A stretch of DNA of 64,000 bases. Source: Bacteroidales bacterium (GTDB lineage: Bacteria > Bacteroidota > Bacteroidia > Bacteroidales > F082). The position numbers and the translations under genes are program-made. This document shows positions 24,625 through 32,391 of the stretch, in pieces; position 1 is the stretch's first letter; each line of letters begins with the position of its first letter. The stretch covers positions 62,001 to 126,000 of the forward strand of contig JALNZT010000005.1 of NCBI GenBank assembly GCA_023229135.1, given 5' to 3'. The notes beneath the pieces were generated by a model that searched no databases, was not told where the DNA came from, and worked only from the letters and a program-made list of their open reading frames with translations.

Positions 24625-25494
24625 ATGTTTAAAAATTCCCCGTACAGATTTTATGTTAAAAGAGGCGCTTTTGTGCTGTTTTTACTTTTTATAGTACTGG
24701 GCAATAATAGTTTACGGGCACAAAGCCATACTGTGGGTCAAATAGACATAGACGAAACCGCCCTCTATGCTATGACCAAACAGATGAGCCAATTTTTTAG
24801 CCGCTTTAATAATGAAGAAGATCAGTTTGGAAAAAAAACCTGGCCGTCAAATCCGGCCTATCGCAATCAGGAAATACGCAAAGAACGGCTTCCGCTTTTG
24901 TTTGATCAGCAAAACCCACGAACGACAGGCACTTTACGCGATTTTTTTATCGATGACCTCACAAAATCGGATTCCAGCTTTTTGAAGTTTACAGGAGGAC
25001 GTTGGTATTCTGAAGTTTCGGCTACTTTTATATTTAAAGGAAAAGAGGTGCAGGTTATCCTCCTGCTGATGATTGAAAAGGAAAATCTCGGCTCAAAATG
25101 GGTGCTTACCAATATTTATTTTCCTACTTTTAGCAAGATGTTTCCGGTAACAAAAATGTCCGATCGCGAAAAATCATTCCTACATCCGATGAGCCATGAG
25201 CTGGATTTTATGAATATTTATAAAGCGTTTAAAGAACCAGAAATAATTGAATACTACGCTTCTAAAGCGTTTAAACCAGACTACCTCAGCTTATTTTTTT
25301 ATGAAGTGAAACTAGGCAATATGAAGTTTAAAAATGTGGATAAACTAAAATTTCATATTTTTCAAATTGATAACTGGTATTTTGAAGTGAGTTATTTTAA
25401 CCGCAGCGGAAACAACAGCGGCTGGCTTATCTCGAACCTGATGTATACACCTGAAAATGAAAAAGAAAACCTACTAATGTTTTATCAACCATGA
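24625..25494 (+). CDS. Exported protein of unknown function
   Basis: A 289-residue protein. The signal peptide has a long hydrophobic core (RGAFVLFLLFIVLGN) and ends near LRAQ (residue 33). The mature part has two beta-rich segments: one around GGRWYSEVSATFIFKGKEVQ, the other around QIDNWYFEVSYFNRSGNNSG. No enzymatic motif or known domain is clear. Its last four bases overlap the start of the leucine-rich-repeat gene (ATGA), so the two are translated together and likely work together outside the inner membrane. Confidence 0.7.
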   Translation: MFKNSPYRFYVKRGAFVLFLLFIVLGNNSLRAQSHTVGQIDIDETALYAMTKQMSQFFSRFNNEEDQFGKKTWPSNPAYRNQEIRKERLPLLFDQQNPRTTGTLRDFFIDDLTKSDSSFLKFTGGRWYSEVSATFIFKGKEVQVILLLMIEKENLGSKWVLTNIYFPTFSKMFPVTKMSDREKSFLHPMSHELDFMNIYKAFKEPEIIEYYASKAFKPDYLSLFFYEVKLGNMKFKNVDKLKFHIFQIDNWYFEVSYFNRSGNNSGWLISNLMYTPENEKENLLMFYQP

Positions 25495-28142
25495 GAATAA
25501 TTTTACTGTTTACCGCCGTTTTTTTAATGCTTTCGCCACTTAGATCACAGGAAGATCAAGCGCGTTTGAGCCCACAGGAAATTGACGACTACAAGGATCA
25601 ATGCCGGCAAATGGTGAGTTATCTTGAAGGGACACTTAACTTCCTTGGCGATAGTATTTCTACGGTTCAGGAAAAAGAAATCGTGATCAACAACAGCTAT
25701 ATCAAGATTTTTCGCGACAACGAGGTTCAGGTGGAAGACGACCTGGACGAAAACCGTGAAACACCCGTAAACAAAAACGTGCAAGGCTATCTAAAAGACG
25801 TGGATTTTTTCTTTAAAAGAGCACGCTTTGTGTTTGATATCAGGCAGATAGATCAGCTAATGGGCGAAGATGGCTCCTTGTTTTTCAAGGTTAAATTGAT
25901 TCGTAAACTTGATGGAGTTACTGTGCAAGGCGATAGCGTTAGCAATAGCCGCGAGCGTTTTCTGGAAATAAACCTCGATCCCTTTAAAAAAGACCTTAAA
26001 ATTGTGAGTTTTTACACCACCAAACTCAATGAGCGTGAAGAGCTGCGCAACTGGTGGAACGAAATGGACATGGAATGGCGTACCTTTTTTGGAGCGGAAG
26101 CCATTGTTTACGACAGCCTCCCCATGACCGAAGTGTTGCACCTTAAAGCAGATGCTTTTGTGGCTTTGCGGCCTTTTAATTTTATTCGTAATGACAGCTT
26201 TATGGTTGTTGATCGTGATACCATGTCGCTTGCTTTTCGTGAAAAATTGCATGGTCACCGGCCTGATACCATTCTCTTTTTGCAGGATACTTTGGTGAAA
26301 ATGTTGCCCGACACCATCTTTGCCGATGTGTCGCCCATTTATGCCATGCTTCGCAGGTTCATCCAAACCAAAGAAATTAATATCAGCTACAAAACGCATT
26401 TTGCACAGCTTGAACCGCTGGCCGAATTGTCTGATCTCGAAGAGATTAACTTCAGCAATACGCCTATTGACGATATCTCACCGTTGAGAAATCTCAATAA
26501 ATTGAATGCAATTTATTTTAGTGGAACCCAGGTAAGTGATCTTAGCCCATTGCAGTACTCCGTAAATATCAAGGAGTTATACGCTTTTGATACGCCAATA
26601 AAAAACCTGGAGGTGATGCAGTATTTCCGTCAGCTCGAAAAACTATATTGTTTCAACACCACTGTTTCTGATCTTTCGCCTTTGGTAAATCTTAAAAACC
26701 TGAATGCTTTACGGCTTTCTGGAACGCAAATTACTGATATTGAGCCTTTGCGAAATCTTAACGCGATGCTACTTCTTGATATAAGTAACACTGTAATTGA
26801 TGATGTTTCGGCTTTGGCCAGCATGAACAAACTACAACTGCTCAACCTTGATCATACGTCTGTGAGCGATTTAAACCCACTCAAAGGATTGGAACTGCTG
26901 AATGTTTTGCAAATCAGCTATACGAATGTCAATACCCTGAAACCTCTGGAAAGTTTAGAAAAGTTGACGAAAATCTATTGTGATCACAGCGAGATAACAA
27001 TGGAACAAGCCCGGCAGTTTATGCTGAAACATCCACAAGTTTTGGTAATTTATGAAACCGAAGCACTCAAAAGTTGGTGGGATGAGCTACCGATTTATTG
27101 GAAAGCGATTTTGGCTAATGAGGCCGGTATTAGCGATAAGCCGGGTGCAGAAGAGCTACACAGAATTATCAATATAAAATCGCTCAACCTGAGCCGCAAT
27201 GCCTACCTGCAAAAGCTCGACCCGGTAGCGCGCCTATCAATGCTTGAAACTTTGCTGCTTTCGGGTACTGAAATCACTGATCTGACGCCACTTGGAAACC
27301 TAAGTTTCTTGAAAACACTTGATATTTCACAAACGCGTAATGCCAACCTTGAACCGCTAAAAAACCTGTATAACCTGGAGCAGCTCAATATTTCCAACAG
27401 TCGGGTTGAATCACTGGAGCCGCTGCACGGCCTGGGTGAACTGCAACTGGTGCAAGCAGATGGCAGCCGGATAAAAGCTGAGCAGGTTTACGCCTTAAAG
27501 TTGGTACAGCCAGCGGTAAGTGTGATTTACCAAACGGAAGATCTGACGCTGTGGTGGGGCAACCTGAACAACACTTGGCGAGAAATTTTTGAGCAGTACG
27601 TAGAACTTGATGTAAATCCAAATGCTGAGCAATTGCAGGCCATTGCCGACCTTAAAGTGGTGGAGGTAAACAGCAGCAGCTTGATGAGTCTTCTGCCGCT
27701 CAACCGGCTTTATTTTCTGGAAAAGTTACAAGTAAGCGGCAATGGCATTCAAGATTTGACTCCTTTGGCCGAGAAGCATTTTTTGCGTAAATTAGATGTG
27801 AGTGGCAATCCTATAACTGATTTAAAACCCCTTTCGCAGCTCACACAATTGGAAGAACTCAATATCGAAAGCACACCTATCAGCGATTTGAGTCCGCTAC
27901 AAAATCTGGTTAACTTGCGCTTACTCAATGTCGGTGGCACCCAGATAAAATCGTTGAAACCTTTGTCAGGTATGAATAAGCTGGAAGAACTTTCTATTTT
28001 CAATACGCGGGTAAAAAAATTGAGTCTCACCGATCAGCTTCCTGCGCTCAAACACCTGAAATGCTATAACACACGCATCAGGAGTAAAGATATCGAAAAG
28101 CTTCAGCAGCAACGCCCTGACTTGAATGTGCTGTATTATTAG
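25491..28142 (+). CDS. Exported internalin-like leucine-rich-repeat protein with three modules
   Basis: An 883-residue protein with a signal peptide (to about residue 20) and an N-terminal domain (25-180) similar in layout to the protein encoded at 23972. After this come leucine-rich repeats of the 21-23-residue internalin type (LxxLxxLxLSGTxIxDLxPL). The repeats fall in three blocks. A Trp-rich helix precedes each: LRNWWNEMDMEWRTFF (186-200), LKSWWDELPIYWKAIL (527-541) and LTLWWGNLNNTWREIF (686-700). Blocks end in similar closing strands (VLVIYETE, VSVIYQTE, LNVLYY). No C-terminal sorting domain is visible. Such repeats bind proteins, so it is probably the recognition part of the exported quartet. 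Confidence 0.85.
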   Translation: MRIILLFTAVFLMLSPLRSQEDQARLSPQEIDDYKDQCRQMVSYLEGTLNFLGDSISTVQEKEIVINNSYIKIFRDNEVQVEDDLDENRETPVNKNVQGYLKDVDFFFKRARFVFDIRQIDQLMGEDGSLFFKVKLIRKLDGVTVQGDSVSNSRERFLEINLDPFKKDLKIVSFYTTKLNEREELRNWWNEMDMEWRTFFGAEAIVYDSLPMTEVLHLKADAFVALRPFNFIRNDSFMVVDRDTMSLAFREKLHGHRPDTILFLQDTLVKMLPDTIFADVSPIYAMLRRFIQTKEINISYKTHFAQLEPLAELSDLEEINFSNTPIDDISPLRNLNKLNAIYFSGTQVSDLSPLQYSVNIKELYAFDTPIKNLEVMQYFRQLEKLYCFNTTVSDLSPLVNLKNLNALRLSGTQITDIEPLRNLNAMLLLDISNTVIDDVSALASMNKLQLLNLDHTSVSDLNPLKGLELLNVLQISYTNVNTLKPLESLEKLTKIYCDHSEITMEQARQFMLKHPQVLVIYETEALKSWWDELPIYWKAILANEAGISDKPGAEELHRIINIKSLNLSRNAYLQKLDPVARLSMLETLLLSGTEITDLTPLGNLSFLKTLDISQTRNANLEPLKNLYNLEQLNISNSRVESLEPLHGLGELQLVQADGSRIKAEQVYALKLVQPAVSVIYQTEDLTLWWGNLNNTWREIFEQYVELDVNPNAEQLQAIADLKVVEVNSSSLMSLLPLNRLYFLEKLQVSGNGIQDLTPLAEKHFLRKLDVSGNPITDLKPLSQLTQLEELNIESTPISDLSPLQNLVNLRLLNVGGTQIKSLKPLSGMNKLEELSIFNTRVKKLSLTDQLPALKHLKCYNTRIRSKDIEKLQQQRPDLNVLYY

Positions 28143-28151
28143 GTTTTTGAG

Positions 28152-28180
28152 CCTGCTCAGCTCAGTACGAGCAGGTTTTT
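28152..28180 (+). terminator. Terminator after the leucine-rich-repeat gene
   Basis: CCTGCTC (28152-28158) pairs with GAGCAGG (28169-28175), followed by five T. It lies 10 bp after the stop codon. Confidence 0.8.
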
Positions 28181-28275
28181 GATGGGGGTGGAAGGCTGAC
28201 TTAGCAAAGTTGTTTTTGAGCAATTTTAGCTGCTGATAGGTTTTGATAAAAACGGCAACTTAATCTATCGTATCT

Positions 28276-28297
28276 GAAGAATTCACGCGAATTCTTC
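28276..28297. repeat. Perfect 9-bp inverted repeat before the tRNA gene
   Basis: GAAGAATTC and GAATTCTTC are separated by ACGC. It stands alone in the 278-bp gap between the leucine-rich-repeat gene and tRNA-Ala, without a T-run. It could be a protein-binding operator or a cruciform. Its role is unknown. Confidence 0.4.
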
Positions 28298-28402
28298 GAT
28301 TAGGAATTAATTTTAGAGTAAAATTGGGTTTTTATAAAGCCTGATAAAAATAGAAATACGTGATTATTTTCAAAAAACTTGCAATCTCAACCTAAAATAT
28401 AC

Positions 28403-28410
28403 TATTTTTG
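28403..28410 (+). promoter_or_regulatory. Candidate -7 element of tRNA-Ala
   Basis: TATTTTTG matches TAnnTTTG and lies 10 bp before the first base of the tRNA, the right distance for transcription to begin just at or near the tRNA. Confidence 0.55.
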
Positions 28411-28420
28411 CAGCCGCAAT

Positions 28421-28497
28421 GGGGAATTAGCTCAGTTGGCTAGAGCGTTTGACTGGCAGTCAAAAGGTCATCGGTTCGATTCCGTTATTCTCCACCA
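28421..28497 (+). tRNA. tRNA-Ala (anticodon GGC)
   Basis: A complete cloverleaf of 77 nt with encoded CCA. The acceptor stem pairs GGGGAAT with ATTCTCC and includes the G3:U70 wobble pair, the alanine identity mark. The D-arm uses GCTC/GAGC, and the anticodon arm TTTGA-CTGGCAG-TCAAA gives anticodon GGC, reading GCC/GCU. The T-loop is TTCGATT. The T-stem (ATCGG/CCGTT) has a U50-U64 mismatch. The thpR gene starts 46 bp downstream and may share its promoter. Confidence 0.95.
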
Positions 28498-28543
28498 AAG
28501 ATGGTTTCCGAAAGGGGATCATCTTTTTGCTTTTAATTGCCTT

Positions 28544-29104
28544 ATGAAACGACTATTTCTTGCTATTCCGTTAAGTCCTGAAGCTGCTTTGTTGTCCTTG
28601 CTGCAAAGCCTGAGCAGCGAATTATATTATGAGCGCATCAACTGGGTAAAGCCGACCAATCTGCACCTTACGCTTAAATTTCTGGGGCCAACTTCCGACG
28701 AAAAAATCCCGGAAATTGTCGCACTCATAAATAATTGTGTGCGTGATATTGAGTCTTTCAATTTACAGTTTGATAAAACCGGTATTTTCGGAAGCCGCTA
28801 CCAACCCCGTGTGCTTTGGCTGGGTTTAAGAGAAGCGCCCGAGCAATTGAATCCGTTGGCCAATAGCATTATTGATGCCATGGCTAAAATTGGTTTCAAG
28901 CGCGACAGGCAAAATTTTGTACCCCACCTTACGCTGGGAAGAATAAATAAGCTCACAGATAAACGTCGTTTCCAGGAAGTTATTGGAAATATCCCGCAAA
29001 AAACATATATCAGCACTTCGGTGGATGAGCTGTTACTTTACGAAAGTCTTTTGCGCAAAGACGGCCCGGAATATCGGGTGATTGATAGTTTCAAAATTGG
29101 CTGA
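28544..29104 (+). CDS. thpR: RNA 2',3'-cyclic phosphodiesterase
   Basis: A 186-residue 2H-family phosphodiesterase. The two catalytic HxTx motifs are NLHLTLKFLG (about residues 44-53) and FVPHLTLGR (about 125-133). The family opens 2',3'-cyclic phosphates at RNA ends and was first known as a 2'-5' RNA ligase. I chose the ATG at 28544. A longer frame starting at 28379 runs through the tRNA gene and is not credible. With no clear terminator between the tRNA and this gene, the two may come from one transcript. It converges with the unknown minus-strand gene that ends 14 bp downstream. Confidence 0.92.
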   Translation: MKRLFLAIPLSPEAALLSLLQSLSSELYYERINWVKPTNLHLTLKFLGPTSDEKIPEIVALINNCVRDIESFNLQFDKTGIFGSRYQPRVLWLGLREAPEQLNPLANSIIDAMAKIGFKRDRQNFVPHLTLGRINKLTDKRRFQEVIGNIPQKTYISTSVDELLLYESLLRKDGPEYRVIDSFKIG

Positions 29105-29117
29105 ATTAAAACAAAAA

Positions 29118-30536
29118 TCATTTCCCTGAATAGCCAAAAAGCTTACGTTCTTTGATGCGGTCGGCAATAAAAATCGGCACTTTTTCCTCCCATTCAGGAT
29201 TGTTATTGCGCAGCAAGTCAAGTACTTCGGACGATTTTATGGTTAGGTATTTTCTTTTTGCCTTTGGAATATCCAATATTTTCCGGTTCACGACAAGGTG
29301 TTCAAACAAAAACCGGACATTTTCATCAAAAACCAAATCCTTGCTGCTGATGGCTTTCCCGGTTTTTTCATCCAAAGCAGGATACAGATAAACCTTCACG
29401 TTTTCAGGAAAAAGATTTCCCAAAGCTTCCAAAATACCACCTTTTAGGTTGGCATAATAACTTTCGTCCATCACTTTTTCAAAGGTGTCGAGGCCAATAA
29501 CGAGCCGTGTTTTGATAGTCCGGAACTGCGACATATACCCCACCAGTTTGTAAAATTCCCTGAAATTGCTCACCATCACATTTTGGCCCATCTCGTTGAG
29601 CAAGTCAACCCTGTCCAGAAAGTCGCGTTCATCAAATTCGTCCTCATCATACAGGTTGTTAATGGTGATCTCGCAGAGCGGAAGGGTGTTGCTTTTGTCG
29701 TAATCTTCGTCTTTCTTAAACAAGCCAAAACTTGTTTTGAGCATATCAGTCGTTACGTAAGTTATTGGTCTGAAACTTCCTCTGAAGATTAAAACGTTTT
29801 TTTTGTAAAGCATGTCATCGGGCTCCTGCACATGGCCATAGCGGTCGAACATAATGGCTTTTGTCATATCATTTTTCACCAGTTGAACGCCCAGCAAGCG
29901 GTTGTCAACATAAGAAAGTTCGGGACCACTCATATTTATCATGGTGATGGCGATACGGTCGCGGCTCAAATTATCGAGCAGCGATTGCAGAAAGGCATTG
30001 GGTCGGTCCCAGAAGTAGTAGCAGGCATAAATCAGGTTTACACCTAAAATACCGAGCGTGTTTTGTTGTAACACATTGTCGTTTTCGAGCAGTAGCACAT
30101 GCAAAATCACCTCGTTGTGGAGGCCTCCTTCGCTCAGCTGAAAACGCACGCCCATCCAGCCGTGGCTGATATTATCTTTATAATAATTGAGTGTGGACAC
30201 GGTATCGGCAAAGCTAAAAAATCGTCTTCCGGGCTGACTGCCAGTTTTTAAAAGCCCTGTCAGTTCGCTGTATTCAGCGTCCAGCATCAGCTCAAGGCGC
30301 TCGCGTGAAACATATCGTTTAGAGGTTTTTTGTTTGCAATAAACGGTATCGCTATAGCTTTTGTCGTAGGCCGAAATAGTTTTGGCTATCGTTCCGGAAG
30401 CACCGCCCGCTTGGAAAAAATTTCGCGCTGTTTCTTGTCCGCCGCCAATCTCCGCAAAACTACCATAAACAGAACTATCTAAGTTGATTTTGAGTGCTTT
30501 ACGATTTATAGGAAGTATTTCTGTTTGTGGCGTCAT
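29118..30536 (-). CDS. Conserved protein of unknown function (472 residues)
   Basis: A soluble protein with the conserved opening ILPINRKALKINLDSSVYG, then SFAEIGGGQETARNFFQAGG (about residues 26-45), which recurs in homologs I recall from Bacteroidota and Cyanobacteria. Databases label such proteins TonB-dependent receptor or nicotinate-nucleotide adenylyltransferase. There is no signal peptide, no beta-barrel and no HxGH nucleotidyltransferase motif here, so neither label is supported. The sequence shows alternating alpha/beta segments and a Cys-poor core. It is probably an enzyme of unknown reaction or a regulator. It is monocistronic. Confidence 0.75.
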   Translation of the reverse strand: MTPQTEILPINRKALKINLDSSVYGSFAEIGGGQETARNFFQAGGASGTIAKTISAYDKSYSDTVYCKQKTSKRYVSRERLELMLDAEYSELTGLLKTGSQPGRRFFSFADTVSTLNYYKDNISHGWMGVRFQLSEGGLHNEVILHVLLLENDNVLQQNTLGILGVNLIYACYYFWDRPNAFLQSLLDNLSRDRIAITMINMSGPELSYVDNRLLGVQLVKNDMTKAIMFDRYGHVQEPDDMLYKKNVLIFRGSFRPITYVTTDMLKTSFGLFKKDEDYDKSNTLPLCEITINNLYDEDEFDERDFLDRVDLLNEMGQNVMVSNFREFYKLVGYMSQFRTIKTRLVIGLDTFEKVMDESYYANLKGGILEALGNLFPENVKVYLYPALDEKTGKAISSKDLVFDENVRFLFEHLVVNRKILDIPKAKRKYLTIKSSEVLDLLRNNNPEWEEKVPIFIADRIKERKLFGYSGK

Positions 30537-30557
30537 TGGAATGAATTATTTGAAAAG

Positions 30558-30565
30558 CAAAGATA
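30558..30565 (-). promoter_or_regulatory. Candidate -7 element of the unknown 472-residue protein gene
   Basis: The minus strand reads TATCTTTG (TAnnTTTG), 21 bp before the ATG at 30536. Confidence 0.45.
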
Positions 30566-30837
30566 TGGCTTTCGGAAATAGTGGAACGGGAATGATCGAT
30601 CCAGTATCAGGAAAAGGACATAGAGATGGAAGATTCATAGATTCAAGGATGTGTTATAGTTGTTTCTTGTTTTTCAATCTTTGAATTCTGTAAAGAAGCA
30701 CAACGAGCAGAAATAGAATGTTTTAACCTGCCTTTCTGCGGTCAGGTCAGTGAATTTCGTTTATAAAACGAAGAACATTTATAAAACCAGGATTTTTGAA
30801 AGAACTTTTGCAATAGGGTATTAACGGTAAAAAAACT

Positions 30838-31053
30838 TTAATTGCAGTTGAGATTGTGGAAATTAATCTTTTGATTGACAGCTGTTTTATTGCAGAGCCT
30901 AGCCCTCAAATAAAAAAGATCGTGAAAGAACTTATTTAGAAATTTGCAATTAAACTCCCTGATGCTATTTTTGCCTCCACAGCACTATATTTAGATTTAC
31001 TGCTACTTACAGCTGACAAGGAATTTCAAAAATGTACCGGACTTGAAAATTGA
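30838..31053 (+). pseudogene. Relic of a VapC-like PIN-domain toxin gene
   Basis: In one frame the sequence reads IKKIVKELI, then a TAG stop (30937-30939), then KFAIKLPDAIFASTALYLDL, LLLTADKEF and a final TGA (31051-31053). KLPDAI(I/F)A(A/S)TAL and LLTADKEF are the C-terminal half of PIN-domain ribonucleases, with the acidic residues of the active site (D in LPDA and in TADKEF). Upstream only ~30 residues can be joined before another stop, so the N-terminal half with the first catalytic Asp is lost. No intact antitoxin gene is present. I infer a decayed type II toxin-antitoxin remnant. Confidence 0.65.
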
Positions 31054-31248
31054 TCTTTTTTGAGTTATAAAACGTATGGGGTTTTACACTCCTATAATAT
31101 TTCAATCTTCATCATAGTAATAAATACAGGATTTGCTTTTCTAAGCTTCAAAGAGCATTTACACCGATAGCTAAAAAAAAGCCATCTAAAACGAAAGCCC
31201 GACAATTAATTAGACCCTACTTGCACCTTATATATAGCTCAATGCCAA

Positions 31249-32205
31249 TCACAACTTCCCTGCCACCAGCTTTTCCAGCTTCAGCAGGTCAGCGGCAAAA
31301 TTACGGATGCCTTCGGCTAGTTTTTCGGTAGCCATGGCGTCTTCGTTTAGTAGCCAGCGAAACTGCTGCTCATCAGGACTGATTTTTTCTTCTGCCGATA
31401 CCATGGCGTTTTCTTTGGTAAGCCTTGGTTTGATGGTAATTTGTTTGCTTTCTAGCTCTGCCAGCAACTTGGGCGAAATGGTCAGCAAGTCGCAGCCGGC
31501 CAGTTCGATAATTTCGTCTGTATTGCGGAAACTGGCGCCCATTACCTCGGTTTTAAAACCAAATTTTTTATAGTAATTATAGATTTCAGTCACCGATAAC
31601 ACACCCGGATCTTCGGTTGCAGGAATATGATCTACTTTTCTGTTGGCTTTGTGCCAGTCGAGGATGCGACCCACAAAAGGTGAGATGAGCTGCACGCCGG
31701 CCTCTGCGCAGGCGATAGCCTGCACTTTGCTAAACAATAAGGTGAGGTTGCAATGAATACCTTCTTTTTCAAGGATTTCGGCAGCGCGGATGCCTTCCCA
31801 AGTGGCGGCAACCTTGATTAAAATACGTTTTCGATCTATACCAGCCGATTCATACAACGCAATAAGATGCCGCGCTTTGTCAATTGTGGCTTGTGTAGCA
31901 AACGAAAGGCGGGCATCAACCTCAGTAGAAACGCGTCCGGGAACTATTTTTAATATCTCCAGCCCAAAATTTACGGCAAGTTTATCTAGACAAAGTTCAA
32001 GTATTTCTTGTTTGTTACGCGCTGATTTGGTGGCAAAGCTTATTGCTTCGTCCATCAATGGTGCGTATTGCGGATTGTTGGCCGAAGCATAAATCAAGGA
32101 TGGATTGGTGGTGGCATCAACAGGCTTAAACTGTCGCATGCTTTCAAAGTCGCCTGTGTCGGCAACTACTTTTGTGAATTGTTTGAGCTGGGCTAACGTA
32201 TTCAT
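31249..32205 (-). CDS. tal: Transaldolase (TalB type)
   Basis: A 318-residue class I transaldolase, moving a dihydroxyacetone unit between sugar phosphates in the pentose phosphate pathway. The Schiff-base lysine is K131 in ILIKVAATWEG. The catalytic Asp lies in VDATTNPS (29-36). SPFVGRILDW and EVMGASFRN are family signatures. The length is normal for TalB. It is flanked by non-coding DNA on both sides and has its own promoter-like element. The Crp/Fnr gene lies upstream in the same direction but 186 bp away. Confidence 0.96.
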   Translation of the reverse strand: MNTLAQLKQFTKVVADTGDFESMRQFKPVDATTNPSLIYASANNPQYAPLMDEAISFATKSARNKQEILELCLDKLAVNFGLEILKIVPGRVSTEVDARLSFATQATIDKARHLIALYESAGIDRKRILIKVAATWEGIRAAEILEKEGIHCNLTLLFSKVQAIACAEAGVQLISPFVGRILDWHKANRKVDHIPATEDPGVLSVTEIYNYYKKFGFKTEVMGASFRNTDEIIELAGCDLLTISPKLLAELESKQITIKPRLTKENAMVSAEEKISPDEQQFRWLLNEDAMATEKLAEGIRNFAADLLKLEKLVAGKL

Positions 32206-32244
32206 AAGGATAGACTAATGTGATTTTAACAATTATATTCAAGA

Positions 32245-32252
32245 CAAAGATA
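32245..32252 (-). promoter_or_regulatory. Candidate -7 element of the transaldolase gene
   Basis: The minus strand reads TATCTTTG (TAnnTTTG), 39 bp before the ATG at 32205. Confidence 0.4.
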
Positions 32253-32391
32253 AGGCTTCCACTGATAGCTGCCGGAACAGTTTATGACAGGATTTGCTTG
32301 TGAAATAGATTTATTGGGATGATGTCAAAATGTTTACTTTCTCAATATATCGAGTCTATTCTGCTCGCTTAATAAGCTTTGAACCAATAAA

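Larger units (their letters stand above)
30537..31248. other. Intergenic region with a PIN-domain relic
   Basis: 712 bp between the unknown gene and transaldolase. The left part carries a promoter-like element for the minus-strand gene and an imperfect CCTG/CAGG inverted repeat near 30729-30749. Bases 30838-31053 hold a broken PIN-domain gene. The rest is AT-rich and I see no other gene. Confidence 0.6.

Noticed and set aside
25857..26399. 180-codon frame opposite the LRR gene
   Set aside because: Shadow frame with no start signal and low-complexity His/Asn-rich composition.
28379..28543. Longer thpR start through the tRNA
   Set aside because: The extension is the tRNA sequence itself translated; the ATG at 28544 gives the normal N-terminus.
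30484..30684. 66-codon plus-strand ORF overlapping the start of the unknown minus-strand gene
   Set aside because: No family match; it overlaps the promoter-like element and start of that gene.
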